Source: Rhodoferax sp.
Lineage (GTDB): Bacteria > Pseudomonadota > Gammaproteobacteria > Burkholderiales > Burkholderiaceae_C
Assembly: GCF_013297935.1 (NCBI RefSeq)
Contig: NZ_JAAFIX010000012.1
Span: 1-64,000, forward strand
Direction: 5' to 3'
Length of the DNA stretch: 64,000 nucleotides
A program made the translations under genes and the position numbers. The notes beneath the pieces are model-generated. The model had not been told where the DNA came from, searched no databases, and saw nothing but the letters and a program-made list of their open reading frames with translations. Position 1 is the stretch's first letter. Every line of letters begins with the position of its first letter. This document shows positions 26,953-36,580 of this stretch, in pieces.

Positions 26953-28047
26953 ATGCAAGTCGCGGCCCACCAACTCCAGAACCACCTGCAACGCGGGCTC
27001 AAAAGCCTGTACACCTTGCACGGTGACGAGCCACTGCTGCAGCAAGAGGCGCTGGATGCCATCCGCGCCGTGGCCCGCACCCAGGGCTACACCGAGCGCA
27101 CCTCCCACACGGTGGCAGGGGCCCATTTCGACTGGAGTGAGGTGCTGGCTGCCGGCGGCTCGCTCAGCTTATTTGCCGACAAGCAAATTGTGGAGATCCG
27201 CATTCCCAGCGGCAAACCTGGAAAAGACGGTAGCGTGGCCCTGCAACAGTTGGCCGAGGCCGCCCAGGGCAACGACTCTACGCTCACCATCGTCATGCTG
27301 CCGCGCCTGGACAAGATGACCAAGTCCGGCGCCTGGTTTTCAGCCCTAGAGAGCTACGGCATTTCGCTGCAGGTGGACCCGGTCGAGCGCAGTGCTTTGC
27401 CGCAGTGGATCGCACAGCGGCTGGCTGCACAGGGTCAGCGGGTGCAGGGGGGGGAAGAGGGGCAACGCACCCTGCAGTTCTTTGCGGACCGCGTGGAAGG
27501 CAACCTGCTGGCCGCGCACCAGGAAATTCAAAAACTCGGCCTCCTCTACCCCGCCGATGCCGGAGACGGGGTGCTGACGCAGGCTCAGGTCGAGAGCGCG
27601 GTACTCAATGTCGCTCGCTACGACGTATTCAAGCTCTCTGAGGCGGTGCTCGCCGGGCAAGCCGCGCGGGTGCAGCGCATGCTGGACGGCCTGCAGGCCG
27701 AGGGTGAAGCCGAGGTGCTGGTGCACTACACCTTGGCCGAAGACATCCGCGCCCTCAAGCGCGTCAAAGACGCCATGGGCCAGGGCCGCCCTCTGCCGAT
27801 GGCCTTGCGCGAGAACCGCATCTGGGGTGCCAAAGAGCGCCTGTTTGAGCGGGTGCTGCCCAAATTGTCGGAGCGCACCTTGGCGGAGTTGCTGCAGTCC
27901 GCCCACGTGGTGGACGGCATTGTCAAAGGCCTGAAGCAGCCCGACTGGCCGGCCAGTGGCTGGCAGGCTTTGCGCCGGCTGGCCTTGCAGGTGTGCGCAC
28001 TGTGTGCAGGTGGGCAAAGACCGGGCGGCGTAGTTGCCCGGCGCTAG
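26953..28047 (+). CDS. holA: DNA polymerase III subunit delta
   Basis: A 364-residue clamp-loader subunit that opens the beta clamp. N-terminal LYTLHGDEPLLQQEALDAIR, the delta-type AAA+ fold without a working Walker A, VDPVERSALPQWIAQRLAAQG, FFADRVEGNLLAAHQEIQKL and a helical C-terminal collar. In other Burkholderiales, from memory, it directly follows lptE and precedes proA. Here three catabolic genes stand in front and two unrelated genes behind. The far C-terminus (CAGGQRPGGVVARR) is unusual and may be a private extension. Confidence 0.93.
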   Translation: MQVAAHQLQNHLQRGLKSLYTLHGDEPLLQQEALDAIRAVARTQGYTERTSHTVAGAHFDWSEVLAAGGSLSLFADKQIVEIRIPSGKPGKDGSVALQQLAEAAQGNDSTLTIVMLPRLDKMTKSGAWFSALESYGISLQVDPVERSALPQWIAQRLAAQGQRVQGGEEGQRTLQFFADRVEGNLLAAHQEIQKLGLLYPADAGDGVLTQAQVESAVLNVARYDVFKLSEAVLAGQAARVQRMLDGLQAEGEAEVLVHYTLAEDIRALKRVKDAMGQGRPLPMALRENRIWGAKERLFERVLPKLSERTLAELLQSAHVVDGIVKGLKQPDWPASGWQALRRLALQVCALCAGGQRPGGVVARR

Positions 28048-28065
28048 AGGTTGGAGCAACCGAAC

Positions 28066-28506
28066 TTATTGCAGCTTTTCGAAAGCTGATGCCCCAATTT
28101 TTTTGGCGAGGGATTCGATGCCTTGCCAAGCATTCCGGTAATAGTCCTCAATTGAAAATTGCTTACTTCCTGCGACCACGGTTGCCTTGATTTCATCTTT
28201 CCCGGCAAAAGCACCTGCAAAGAAGCGCGCCCCGTCGCTCCGTTCGGCGTAATCTTTGATGGTTAAAACTGCCTCGGAGGCGTTAGAGACTCTGGCGCCC
28301 GCGCTAGCGGCTGCCGTGTTGTAGCCCTCTTGGATCAGTGATGGAACAGTTGGGCGAACCTGGCAAGCACCACAATCCAGAACAATCTTGAGGCTCGGTA
28401 CTGTTGTGGCGGCGGCTGTGTTGGAGGAGGCCGGTTTGGGGCTGCTGGCGCAACCTCCCAAAGCAGCGAGGGAAATGCCTACAACAAGTGCTGAAAAACG
28501 CGCCAT
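28066..28506 (-). CDS. Hypothetical lipoprotein
   Basis: A 146-residue protein. The signal peptide MARFSALVVGISLAALGGC ends in lipobox LGGC, so it should be a lipid-anchored envelope protein. The mature part starts with a Ser/Ala/Thr linker and carries a CGAC pair (DCGACQV), then an alpha/beta region with AVLTIKDYAERSDGARFF. I do not recognise the family; it resembles small stress-related envelope lipoproteins only in general form. Convergent with holA and divergent from the next gene. Confidence 0.75.
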   Translation of the reverse strand: MARFSALVVGISLAALGGCASSPKPASSNTAAATTVPSLKIVLDCGACQVRPTVPSLIQEGYNTAAASAGARVSNASEAVLTIKDYAERSDGARFFAGAFAGKDEIKATVVAGSKQFSIEDYYRNAWQGIESLAKKIGASAFEKLQ

Positions 28507-28565
28507 GCTGTCGAGTCCATTGAGTTAAAGAGGCGCAATCTTAGGGGCTTCACTACACATCCACC

Positions 28566-28583
28566 ATCCCCCAAACGGGGGAT
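28566..28583. promoter_or_regulatory. Strong short inverted repeat between divergent genes
   Basis: ATCCCCC, loop AAAC, GGGGGAT: a perfect 7-bp inverted repeat in the 103-bp gap between the lipoprotein gene and the hypothetical gene at 28610. There is no T-run after it, so an operator or mRNA hairpin is more likely than a terminator. Confidence 0.4.
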
Positions 28584-28609
28584 TCGAGTTGATCTGCAAA
28601 AATAGGATC

Positions 28610-29182
28610 ATGACTGCGTTTGAACAGACCAAGCACTTGGGTGAGCGCGACGGATTACGTCACAACCAAATCCCTATCCGCTTGCACCTGGCGCTGGGTG
28701 ACGCTTGGTTGTTGCTGGAGGCGCAGCAATGGAACGATCGCGGGTTTTGTTTTTTTCACGCGCAAGAATTACTGGACGGCCCCATTGCATTGAAGCGCAG
28801 CTTGCAACACTTTTCCGGCGAAATCGTGTGGTCCAGAGCATGCCAAGACAAAGCTCAAGTGATGGACATGCTGCTGAACGAGGCCATCCACCAGCAGGCT
28901 GAAAAAATCAACACCCAAGCCGAGACCCGCAAGCGCTTGCTGGGCTTGATGCGTGTGCCAGGAATGGTCGAAGCCAAGCGGCGGGTATTGGGTGCTTTGG
29001 GGAATGTACGGACTTCAGGGCAATGGGAGTCGCTGCTGCTGCAGCGGATGCAAGAACCACTTTTTCAGTCGGGTGTGCGAGTTGAATCTGCAGCCTGGAA
29101 CTCTGTGGTGACAGAGGCGTTGAAATTGGGCGTCGTCGTGCAAGATTTGGAACGCTGGTCAGGCGTATTGGGTGGCCGTTGA
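28610..29182 (+). CDS. Hypothetical protein, possibly PilZ-like at the N-terminus
   Basis: A 190-residue soluble protein. The ATG at 28610 ([15 protein letters not shown]) is preferred over a start seven codons upstream. Residues ~15-75 have a pattern like a PilZ beta-barrel ([11 protein letters not shown]..., [17 protein letters not shown]), but the RxxxR and D/NxSxxG c-di-GMP motifs are not clearly conserved. The rest is alpha-helical. No confident family. It sits between holA and proA, where relatives lack a gene (from memory). Confidence 0.65.
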   Translation: MTAFEQTKHLGERDGLRHNQIPIRLHLALGDAWLLLEAQQWNDRGFCFFHAQELLDGPIALKRSLQHFSGEIVWSRACQDKAQVMDMLLNEAIHQQAEKINTQAETRKRLLGLMRVPGMVEAKRRVLGALGNVRTSGQWESLLLQRMQEPLFQSGVRVESAAWNSVVTEALKLGVVVQDLERWSGVLGGR

Positions 29183-29237
29183 GAGGCTCAGAACCCGCCT
29201 CGGCGGGGCTATTTTCCGGTTCTGCGAAAATCAGCGC

Positions 29238-30560
29238 ATGAACGCGTCCAACACCACCGAATACACCCTGGCCCTCGGTTCTCAAGCAAAAGTGGCATCA
29301 GCCCAGATGGCGCGTGCGCCGGCAGCTATTAAAAACAGAGCGCTCCGGGCGCTGGCCCGCCTGCTGCGCGAAAACACCCAGGCCCTGCAGATCGACAACG
29401 CCAAGGACATCGAGCGCGCGGTGGCCAACGGACTCTCCGGCCCCATGGTGGACCGCCTCCAGCTCACCCCCAAGGTGCTCGAAACTTGCGCCGAAGGCTG
29501 CGAGCAGCTGGCGGCCATGGCCGATGTGATCGGCGAAATCATCGGCATGAAGCAGCAGCCCAGCGGCATCCGTGTGGGGCAGATGCGGGTGCCCATTGGC
29601 GTGTTCGGCATGATTTTCGAGAGCCGGCCCAATGTGACGATTGAGGCAGCCAGCCTGTCCATCAAAAGCGGCAACGCCTGCATTTTGCGCGGCGGTTCCG
29701 AGGCCATTGACTCCAACAAGGCACTGGCCAAGCTGGTGCAGCAGGCGCTCACCGAGGCCGGCCTGCCCGCCGACGCGGTGCAGCTGGTGCAAACCACCGA
29801 CCGCGACGTGGTGGGCCAGCTGATCGCCATGCCCCAGTTTGTGGACGTGATCATTCCGCGAGGTGGCAAAGGGCTGATCGAGCGCATCAGCCGCGACGCC
29901 AAAGTACCCGTCATCAAGCACCTGGACGGCAATTGCCATACCTATGTGGACGACCCGTGCGACATCGCCATGGCGGTCAAGGTGGCGGACAACGCCAAAA
30001 CCAACAAATACAGCCCCTGCAACGCCACCGAAGGCCTGCTGGTAGCGCGCGGAGTGGCCGCGCAGTTTCTGCCACTGATCGGCGCGGTGTATGCGGCTAA
30101 GGGCGTGGAGATGCGCTGCGACCCCGAAGCGCTGGCTATTTTGGAGTCAAATAGGCCTCTAGCCCTCGCAAATACTGCGCAGGCAGCTCCTGAAATAATA
30201 GCTAAGCTGGTGCCCGCCACTGAACAGGATTGGTACGAGGAGTACCTGGCCCCGATCGTCAGCGTGAAGCTGGTGGACGGGGTGGACGAGGCGATTGCCC
30301 ATATCAACCAGTATTCATCACACCACACCGACGCCATCCTGACCACCAACCACGTGCACGCCCAGAAGTTCCTGCGCGAGGTCGATTCGGCCAGTGTCAT
30401 GGTCAACGCCAGCACCCGCTTTGCCGATGGCTTTGAATACGGCCTCGGCGCCGAAATCGGCATCAGCACCGACAAGTTCCACGCCCGGGGCCCCGTGGGC
30501 ATTGAGGGGCTGACCTCGCTGAAATATGTGGTGCTGGGGGAGGGCGAAGTGCGCAGTTGA
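29238..30560 (+). CDS. proA: Gamma-glutamyl phosphate reductase, with an in-frame palindromic element
   Basis: A 440-residue NADPH-dependent enzyme that reduces gamma-glutamyl phosphate to glutamate semialdehyde in proline synthesis. Motifs: [31 protein letters not shown], the catalytic cysteine region ([19 protein letters not shown]), and [22 protein letters not shown]. Residues ~300-322 ([20 protein letters not shown] and onward) are encoded by a copy of the dispersed palindromic element, in the loop before [17 protein letters not shown]. The enzyme is ~20 residues longer than usual, which fits. The ATG at 29238 was chosen for the family N-terminus. Confidence 0.95.
   Translation: MNASNTTEYTLALGSQAKVASAQMARAPAAIKNRALRALARLLRENTQALQIDNAKDIERAVANGLSGPMVDRLQLTPKVLETCAEGCEQLAAMADVIGEIIGMKQQPSGIRVGQMRVPIGVFGMIFESRPNVTIEAASLSIKSGNACILRGGSEAIDSNKALAKLVQQALTEAGLPADAVQLVQTTDRDVVGQLIAMPQFVDVIIPRGGKGLIERISRDAKVPVIKHLDGNCHTYVDDPCDIAMAVKVADNAKTNKYSPCNATEGLLVARGVAAQFLPLIGAVYAAKGVEMRCDPEALAILESNRPLALANTAQAAPEIIAKLVPATEQDWYEEYLAPIVSVKLVDGVDEAIAHINQYSSHHTDAILTTNHVHAQKFLREVDSASVMVNASTRFADGFEYGLGAEIGISTDKFHARGPVGIEGLTSLKYVVLGEGEVRS
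30135..30203 (-). repeat. Dispersed palindromic element inside proA (reverse orientation)
   Basis: Read on the minus strand it begins GCTATTATTTCAGGAGC, then TGCCTGCGCAGTATTTG, CGAGGGCTAGAGGCC, TATTT, and closes with AAAATAGC. It is the copy nearest to the full family consensus and extends ~15 bp further than the others, to a terminal GCTAT/ATAGC pair. It lies antisense to proA but keeps the proA frame open. Confidence 0.85.
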
Positions 30561-30716
30561 GTGCAGTACTGGACCCTTCACGGGATCTACTGACATACCC
30601 TAAACGTGGATTAATTCCTTGTTTTGATACTTTTCCCGGTGTAACTTAGGCGACGAGCAAGACGCTTAGACAAACTTGTGCCTGACGAGCGCAGTTGGAA
30701 CCGGAAAGTTAAGAAC

Positions 30717-31754
30717 ATGAGCATCTCGCTTCTCTCCAAATTGGAGAAAATTACGGCTACCCGTGACTTCGCCGCCATTGAGCAGAGTTTGTTGCGGGCC
30801 ATTGGCTCTACCGTCCATGTTGAAGACTTGTCCTTGTGGACGCTGGATGCGAACCAAGAGGTCACCAAAGCGCTTCATTACTACCGCCAAATCGAAGTGC
30901 TTGCCGGGAGCATGGGGCGAGATACCGAGCAGGTGGATACGGTCTACGCGAACATCGAAGTCCCCGCGGATGTTCGCAGTCTTGCGCAAACAGTGGTCTT
31001 GAGCCTCAAACCTGCCTCCCGCAGAACCGAATCCGGCGGCCTACAGATGTTTCCGCTGATGGGCTCCCAGGGACTGAGTGGCTTGATCAGCATGCGCTTG
31101 CGCCAGCCCATGGGTGAGCACGACCAGGGGCTCATCAACGGGATACTGCGGGTCTACTCCAATTACCACGCGCTGCTCGACGAAAGTCAACGCGATCGGC
31201 TCACGGGGCTGTACAACCGGCATGCCATGGATTTGAACATTGACCGTATGTGGTCGGTGCTCGGGCGGGAGTCTGCGCAATCGGACGCCCGACGTAGCAG
31301 CGTGGTGCAGATGTACGGCTTGGCAGTGATCGATATCGATCACTTTAAAAAGGTCAATGACCATCACGGCCACATCCTGGGGGATGAAATACTGCTCCTG
31401 GTCTCTCGCCTGATTTCAAGTTGCTTCCGGAAAAGCGATCCGGTCTACCGGTATGGCGGTGAAGAATTTCTGGTGGTGGCCGGAGCGGAGTCACCCCAAG
31501 CTATGCACACCCTGTTTGAGCGGGTACGCAGCAAGGTGGAGGGCCACCACTTTCCACAAGTTGAAAGCGTGACGGTGAGCGTAGGTTACGCCATCATTGA
31601 TCCGGCCCTCTCGCCATCAGAAAACATCGGACGTGCCGACAGAGCCCTCTATTGCGCCAAAGAAAGGGGGCGCAACCAAGTGCAGTCTTTCGGTGATTTG
31701 CTCAAACAGGGCTTGATCAGAGATATGCGGTATGGTTCCACCGAGCTCTTCTAG
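30717..31754 (+). CDS. Diguanylate cyclase with N-terminal GAF-like domain
   Basis: A 345-residue soluble protein that makes c-di-GMP. The N-terminal ~150 residues look like a GAF sensor (LLRAIGSTVHVEDLSLWTLD). The GGDEF domain has DRLTGLYNRHAMD, IDIDHFKKVNDHHGH and the active-site variant GGEEF at 247-251. The product-inhibition I-site RKSD sits five residues ahead (238-241). The ATG at 30717 was preferred over a GTG at 30678. The 156-bp gap upstream shows no clear promoter. Confidence 0.92.
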   Translation: MSISLLSKLEKITATRDFAAIEQSLLRAIGSTVHVEDLSLWTLDANQEVTKALHYYRQIEVLAGSMGRDTEQVDTVYANIEVPADVRSLAQTVVLSLKPASRRTESGGLQMFPLMGSQGLSGLISMRLRQPMGEHDQGLINGILRVYSNYHALLDESQRDRLTGLYNRHAMDLNIDRMWSVLGRESAQSDARRSSVVQMYGLAVIDIDHFKKVNDHHGHILGDEILLLVSRLISSCFRKSDPVYRYGGEEFLVVAGAESPQAMHTLFERVRSKVEGHHFPQVESVTVSVGYAIIDPALSPSENIGRADRALYCAKERGRNQVQSFGDLLKQGLIRDMRYGSTELF

Positions 31755-31844
31755 CCGGGGCGCTTGTAAAAACCTTTGTCATACCCATGTGTCGTGGCAC
31801 TTCTAAAATAAAGCCCGACACCCCCCAAAGAAAGCCCCTAGAGC

Positions 31845-33131
31845 ATGGTCCCGCATCTCATCACCGCCCTGACCGGCCCCATCAATGAACTCGAGCAGCG
31901 GATCCTGGATTCCATGCCCGCGATTGAGCGTTGGTTCCGCTTGGAGTGGATGGAGCACACACCGCCGTTCTATACCGCCGTGGATGTGCGCAATGCCGGC
32001 TTCAAGCTCGCACCGGTAGACACCGACTTTTTCCCCGGGGGCTGGAACAACCTGACCCCCGCCATGCTGCCCTTGGCGGTGCAAGCAGCTCAGGCGGCGA
32101 TTGAGAAAATCTGCCCCGAAGCGCGCAACCTGTTGATCATTCCCGACAACAACCTGCGCAGCACCTATTACCTGATGAACCTGGCCCAATTGGGGCGCAT
32201 TTTCAACATGGCCGGCTTGAATGTGCGCATCGGCTCCATCAGCGCGGACATCAAGAAAAGTACCAAAATCGATTTGCCCGATGGTGATTCCATCACGCTC
32301 GACCCCGTGGTACGCACCAAAGGGCGGCTCGGCGTCAAAGACTTTGATCCGTGCACCATTCTGCTGAACAACGACTTGCGTGCCGGCGTGCCAGGAATTC
32401 TGGAAGACCTGCACGAGCAGTACCTGTTGCCGCCGCTGCACGCCAGCTGGTCGACCCGCCGCAAGAGCACCCACTTCCGTTGCTACGAAGAGGTGGCCAA
32501 GCGCTTCGGCAAACTCATCGGGGTGGACCATTGGCTGATGACACCCATGTTCGAGCCCTATGGCGTGGCGGACCTGCACAGCGCAGAGGGCATTGCGGCT
32601 CTGGTGAGCCGCATCGAGGGCATGCTGACCAAGGTCAAGAAGAAATACAAGGAATACGGCATCAAGGAAAAGCCCTTTCTGGTCATCAAGGCCGACAACC
32701 GGACCAGCGGAAACACCATCTTCTCGGTGCGCGATACCAAAGATTTAGAGGCCAAACTCCGCAAAATGGGCGCCGGTCTGGAGGCCGGACCCGACCCTCT
32801 GGAGCTCATTCTGCAAGAAGGTGTGCTCACCAATGAGCGCGTCAACGATGCTGTGGCCGAGCCCGTGGTCTACATGATGGACCGCTATGTAGTGGGCGGC
32901 TTCTACCGGATGCACGCCGAGCGCGGGGTGGATGAAAACCTCAGCGCGCCCGGCACCAGCTACGTGCCACTCGCTTTCGCCGAGAGTACGCACTTACCTC
33001 AGCCGGGTGTGCGCCCCGGTGCCAGTGCACCCAACCGCTTCTATATGTACGGAGTGATCGGTCGCCTGGCTATGCTGGCAGCGAGCTACGAGCTGGAAGC
33101 CACCGACCCCGACGCAGAGCGCTACGACTGA
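31845..33131 (+). CDS. gshA: Glutamate-cysteine ligase (T. ferrooxidans-type GshA)
   Basis: A 428-residue ATP-dependent enzyme that joins glutamate and cysteine, the first step of glutathione synthesis. It belongs to the proteobacterial short type, recognised by the N-terminus ITALTGPINELEQRI, VDTDFFPGGWNNL, HLFIPDNN-like LLIIPDNNLRSTYY and VIKADNRTSGNTIFSV. It is not related in sequence to E. coli GshA. The partner gshB lies ~3.4 kb downstream on the same strand, beyond kup and a benE-like gene. Confidence 0.93.
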   Translation: MVPHLITALTGPINELEQRILDSMPAIERWFRLEWMEHTPPFYTAVDVRNAGFKLAPVDTDFFPGGWNNLTPAMLPLAVQAAQAAIEKICPEARNLLIIPDNNLRSTYYLMNLAQLGRIFNMAGLNVRIGSISADIKKSTKIDLPDGDSITLDPVVRTKGRLGVKDFDPCTILLNNDLRAGVPGILEDLHEQYLLPPLHASWSTRRKSTHFRCYEEVAKRFGKLIGVDHWLMTPMFEPYGVADLHSAEGIAALVSRIEGMLTKVKKKYKEYGIKEKPFLVIKADNRTSGNTIFSVRDTKDLEAKLRKMGAGLEAGPDPLELILQEGVLTNERVNDAVAEPVVYMMDRYVVGGFYRMHAERGVDENLSAPGTSYVPLAFAESTHLPQPGVRPGASAPNRFYMYGVIGRLAMLAASYELEATDPDAERYD

Positions 33132-33193
33132 GCTCCGTCAAGTCTCTCGGGGTGCTGGAGACTCCAAGTTGCTGCAGTGCAACACGGCGCGAA

Positions 33194-33267
33194 AAAGCCC
33201 TGGAAACGTGGCTTTGGCACTTGCCGGCCCGTTTACAAAGCGCAAAATAGCGTTCCCTTAAGGAACG
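33194..33267 (+). promoter_or_regulatory. Two stem-loops in the kup leader
   Basis: AAAGCC (33194-33199) pairs with GGCTTT (33210-33215), and CGTTCC (33251-33256) pairs with GGAACG (33262-33267) around loop CTTAA. The second lies 33 bp before the kup GTG start. Neither is followed by a T-run. A translational control element is possible but unproven. Confidence 0.3.
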
Positions 33268-33300
33268 GAACCCGGCGTCCATCGTAGGCTGGGGGTTTTT

Positions 33301-35169
33301 GTGTCAGCATCCAAATCGTCTCTCGCGGCACTCACGCTCGGTGCCATCGGCGTTGTATACGGCGACATCGGCACCAGTGTGCTGTACGCACTGAAAGAGG
33401 TCTTCGGCTCCGGCCATGTCCCTTTCACTGAGGACAATGTCTACGGCATCCTCTCCATCTTTTTCTGGACCCTGACGGTCATCGTCTCCATCAAATATGT
33501 GGTGTTGGTCCTGCGGGCCGACAACCACGGTGAAGGCGGACTGGTCGCCATGTTGGCACTGGCCTCGCAGTCGGTCAAAGACAAGCCGAAGCTGCGCCGG
33601 GTGCTGTTGATACTCGGCATCTTCGGAACCTGTTTGTTTTACGGCGATGGTGTGATCACCCCGGCCATCTCGGTCTTGTCGGCTGTGGAAGGTCTGGAGG
33701 TGATTTCCCCCGGCTTTAAGCGCTTCGTGATTCCGCTCACGCTGGTGATTCTGTTTTGCCTGTTTGCGGTGCAAAAGCGCGGCACGGCGGGTATCGGTAA
33801 GTTCTTCGGTCCGATCACGGTAGTCTGGTTTATCACCATTGCCGTGCTGGGGGTGAGTCACATCATCGACCAACCGCGCATTTTGTGGGCCATCAGCCCG
33901 CATTACGCGCTCAGCTTCATGTGGAATAACCCGGGCACGACCTTCATCATCCTGGGTGCGGTGGTGCTGTGCGTGACCGGCGGCGAAGCGCTTTACGCAG
34001 ACATGGGCCACTTCGGCAAACAGCCTATCCGTTTGGCATGGTTCTCCATCGTCATGCCTGCGCTGACGCTCAATTACTTCGGGCAAGGGGCCTTGTTGCT
34101 GGACCACCCGGAGGCCGTCAAAAACCCCTTCTACCTGATGGCGCCTGACTGGGCCTTGTTGCCCTTGGTGGGCCTAGCCACCATGGCGACCGTGATCGCC
34201 TCGCAAGCCTTGATTTCGGGTGCGTTCTCGGTCACCAAGCAGGTCATTCAGTTGGGCTACCTGCCCCGCCTGCAGGTCACGCACACCAGCGTGAAGGACA
34301 CCGGCCAGATCTACCTGCCCTTCGTAAATTGGGGCTTGTTTGTGGCAATCGTCCTGGCGGTGGTGATGTTCAAGTCGTCCAGCAATCTGGCGGCCGCGTA
34401 TGGCATTGCAGTGTGTACCGACATGCTGATCACCACCATCCTGACGTTTTATGTGGTGCGCTACAACTGGAAATACCCGTTGTGGCTGTGCGTGGGTGCA
34501 ACCGGGTTTTTCTTTGTGGTGGACTTCGCGTTCTGGGCGTCCAACCTGTTGAAATTCTTTGAAGGTGGCTGGTTCCCGCTGGCCATCGGGGGCGCCATTT
34601 TTACGCTCATGATCACCTGGAAAGACGGGCGACGCCTGCTCAACGAGAAACTGCGGGCGGACTCGCTGGACCTGTCGAGCTTTTTGGAAGCGGTGTTTGT
34701 CAGCCCGCCCGCGCGGGTCGAGGGCACGGCCGTGTTTTTGACTGCCGACAAAGGCAGTGTGCCCAACGCGCTCTTGCACAACCTAAAGCACAACAAGGTG
34801 CTGCACGCGAACAATCTGTTTGTGACGGTCAAGAGCCATGAGGTGCCCTGGATCGGGCTGGACAAGCGCCTGCAGATCGAGGCGCTGGGCCACGACTGCT
34901 GGCAAGTCACCATTAACTACGGCTTTAAAAACGACCCGGATGTGCCTAAGGCTCTGGAGCAAATGCGGGGGCGGGGTTGCGCGCTCGACGCCATGACCAC
35001 CAGCTACTTCTTGTCCCGCGACACCGTGGTGCCCACCTTGGGCGAGGGCATGGCCCCGTGGCGTGAGAAGCTGTTTGCCCAAATGCACCACAACGCCAGT
35101 GCAGCCGCGGATTTTCTGAATCTGCCCAACAACTCGGTGGTGGAGCTGGGCTCCAAAATTGAGATTTAG
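33301..35169 (+). CDS. kup: KUP-family potassium transporter
   Basis: A 622-residue inner-membrane K+/H+ symporter. It starts at GTG 33301 with the family N-terminus [24 protein letters not shown]. About 12 helices cover residues ~15-430, with [20 protein letters not shown] and [15 protein letters not shown] cytoplasmic C-terminal domain follows (~480-622). Upstream of the GTG is a G-rich ribosome site (CTGGGGG). PtsN, which by family knowledge can modulate K+ transporters, is encoded 17 kb away. Confidence 0.94.
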   Translation: MSASKSSLAALTLGAIGVVYGDIGTSVLYALKEVFGSGHVPFTEDNVYGILSIFFWTLTVIVSIKYVVLVLRADNHGEGGLVAMLALASQSVKDKPKLRRVLLILGIFGTCLFYGDGVITPAISVLSAVEGLEVISPGFKRFVIPLTLVILFCLFAVQKRGTAGIGKFFGPITVVWFITIAVLGVSHIIDQPRILWAISPHYALSFMWNNPGTTFIILGAVVLCVTGGEALYADMGHFGKQPIRLAWFSIVMPALTLNYFGQGALLLDHPEAVKNPFYLMAPDWALLPLVGLATMATVIASQALISGAFSVTKQVIQLGYLPRLQVTHTSVKDTGQIYLPFVNWGLFVAIVLAVVMFKSSSNLAAAYGIAVCTDMLITTILTFYVVRYNWKYPLWLCVGATGFFFVVDFAFWASNLLKFFEGGWFPLAIGGAIFTLMITWKDGRRLLNEKLRADSLDLSSFLEAVFVSPPARVEGTAVFLTADKGSVPNALLHNLKHNKVLHANNLFVTVKSHEVPWIGLDKRLQIEALGHDCWQVTINYGFKNDPDVPKALEQMRGRGCALDAMTTSYFLSRDTVVPTLGEGMAPWREKLFAQMHHNASAAADFLNLPNNSVVELGSKIEI

Positions 35170-35178
35170 ATGTTTGTG

Positions 35179-35256
35179 CCCCCACGCTCCGCCGCGGTGC
35201 GGGTCGCTGCCCCCCGAGGGGGCTAACCCGCTTTGGGGCGGCCCGGCAGCGGGTTG
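35179..35256. repeat. GC-rich intergenic palindrome
   Basis: Two nested hairpins: GCCCCC-CGA-GGGGGC (35209-35223) and AACCCGCT (35225-35232) pairing with AGCGGGTT (35248-35255). From memory this type of sequence (GCCCCCCGAGGGGGC near GGGGCGGCCCGG) is widespread between genes in Comamonadaceae. It is the only copy seen here. It fills the kup-benE gap and could end kup transcription. Confidence 0.6.
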
Positions 35257-35312
35257 ATGTCTCACGCCGCGCCGACGCGCGGAGTGAGGCTCGCATCGCT
35301 GACAATGCAGCC

Positions 35313-36530
35313 ATGCATTTTTTCAAAGACCTGAGCCTCTCAGCCTTCACGGCCGGTTTTGTAGCGGTGTTGGTGGGCTTTACCAGTTCGGTGGCCATCG
35401 TCTTTCAAGCGGCACTAGCACTGGGGGCCACGCCGGACATGGTGGCCTCCTGGATGTGGGCGCTGGGTATCGGCATGGGACTGTGTACCCTGCTGCCCTC
35501 CCTGTGGCTCAAAAAGCCGGTGATGGTGGCTTGGAGCACACCGGGCGCCGCGGTACTGGCCACCGCGGCTACGGCAGGGGGCTTCACCATGGCCGATGGG
35601 GTGGGCGCATTCATGTTGTGCGCGCTCCTGATCACGGTGGCGGGCGCCACAGGCTGGTTCGAGCGGGTGATGAACAAAATCCCTTTGTCCCTGGCATCGG
35701 CGCTCTTAGCGGGGGTTCTGGCCCGCTTCGGCTTGCAGGGCTTTGCCGCAGCGCAAACTGCGGTGCCTCTCGTGGGCTTGATGTTGGTGACCTACCTCTT
35801 GGGCAAGCGCATGGCGCCGCGCTATGCGGTTCCTTTGACCTTGCTGGTTGCTATTGTTTTTGTAGCTATCCGCGCAGAGTTCGCGCCGGCCAACATCCAT
35901 TTTGGCTTCACGACGCCGGTGCTGGTCGCGCCCGCCTTTTCGCTGGCGGCTTTCATCAGCATGTCCTTGCCGCTCTTTGTGGTGACCATGGCCTCCCAGA
36001 ATCTGCCGGGGGTGGCGGCCATTCAGGCGGCCGGTTTTGCCGACCGCCGCGCGCAGGGGGGAGATGCGGGCATCCCTGTCTCCAAAGTCATTACCCTCAC
36101 AGGGCTGATGACGCTGGTGTTGGCCCCTTTCGGTGCCTTCGCGCTCAATCTCAGCGCGATCACCGCCGCCATTTGCATGGGGCCGGAGGCGCATGCGCAG
36201 CCTGAACGGCGCTATACCGCAGCTGCGTCGTGCGGCGCCATTTATCTGGTGATCGGCCTCTTCGGGGCTGCCATTACCGGGGTGCTGACCGCCTTCCCCA
36301 AAGAGCTGGTGGCAGCCATTGCCGGCCTGGCCCTCCTCGGAACTATCGGTGGCGCCATGCACACGGCCGTGCAAGACGAGCGCAACCGCGAAGCGGCGTT
36401 GATTACTTTTCTGGTCACGCTCAGCGGCGTCGTAATAGCCGGTGTGGGCTCGGCCTTTTGGGGGGTGGTGGCGGGGGTGTTGGCACTTTTGGTGCAACAT
36501 ACTGGTCGAGTGCCTCCAAGCAAGGCTTGA
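35313..36530 (+). CDS. benE: BenE-family benzoate/aromatic acid:H+ symporter
   Basis: A 405-residue membrane protein with about 12 helices, of the benzoate transporter BenE/YdcO family. It begins [21 protein letters not shown] and carries [32 protein letters not shown], read in two parts, and [17 protein letters not shown]. No benzoate-degradation genes are near, so the true substrate is uncertain. Codons for ~A180-A188 (AIVFVAIRA) look like a decayed palindromic element within a helix. gshB follows 50 bp later. Confidence 0.85.
   Translation: MHFFKDLSLSAFTAGFVAVLVGFTSSVAIVFQAALALGATPDMVASWMWALGIGMGLCTLLPSLWLKKPVMVAWSTPGAAVLATAATAGGFTMADGVGAFMLCALLITVAGATGWFERVMNKIPLSLASALLAGVLARFGLQGFAAAQTAVPLVGLMLVTYLLGKRMAPRYAVPLTLLVAIVFVAIRAEFAPANIHFGFTTPVLVAPAFSLAAFISMSLPLFVVTMASQNLPGVAAIQAAGFADRRAQGGDAGIPVSKVITLTGLMTLVLAPFGAFALNLSAITAAICMGPEAHAQPERRYTAAASCGAIYLVIGLFGAAITGVLTAFPKELVAAIAGLALLGTIGGAMHTAVQDERNREAALITFLVTLSGVVIAGVGSAFWGVVAGVLALLVQHTGRVPPSKA
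35850..35876 (+). repeat. Probable decayed palindromic element inside benE-like gene
   Basis: GCTATTGTTTTTGTAGC followed by TATCCGCGCA. It shares the hairpin and CGCGCA core of the family and is about two-thirds identical to the leuS copy over 42 bp, but lacks a recognisable GGGCTAGAGGCC end. It is read in the same codon phase as the leuS and kinase copies. Chance similarity is not excluded. Confidence 0.45.
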
Positions 36531-36580
36531 CGGGCCCCGGTGCCGCACCGCAGCATCCCTACTTTTTGCAAAGAGACAGC

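Noticed and set aside
29316-29343. A second element-like stretch in proA (GGCAGCTATTAAAAACAGAG)
   Set aside because: It resembles one arm of the palindromic element, but the encoded PAAIKNRAL is normal ProA sequence and the rest of the element is absent.
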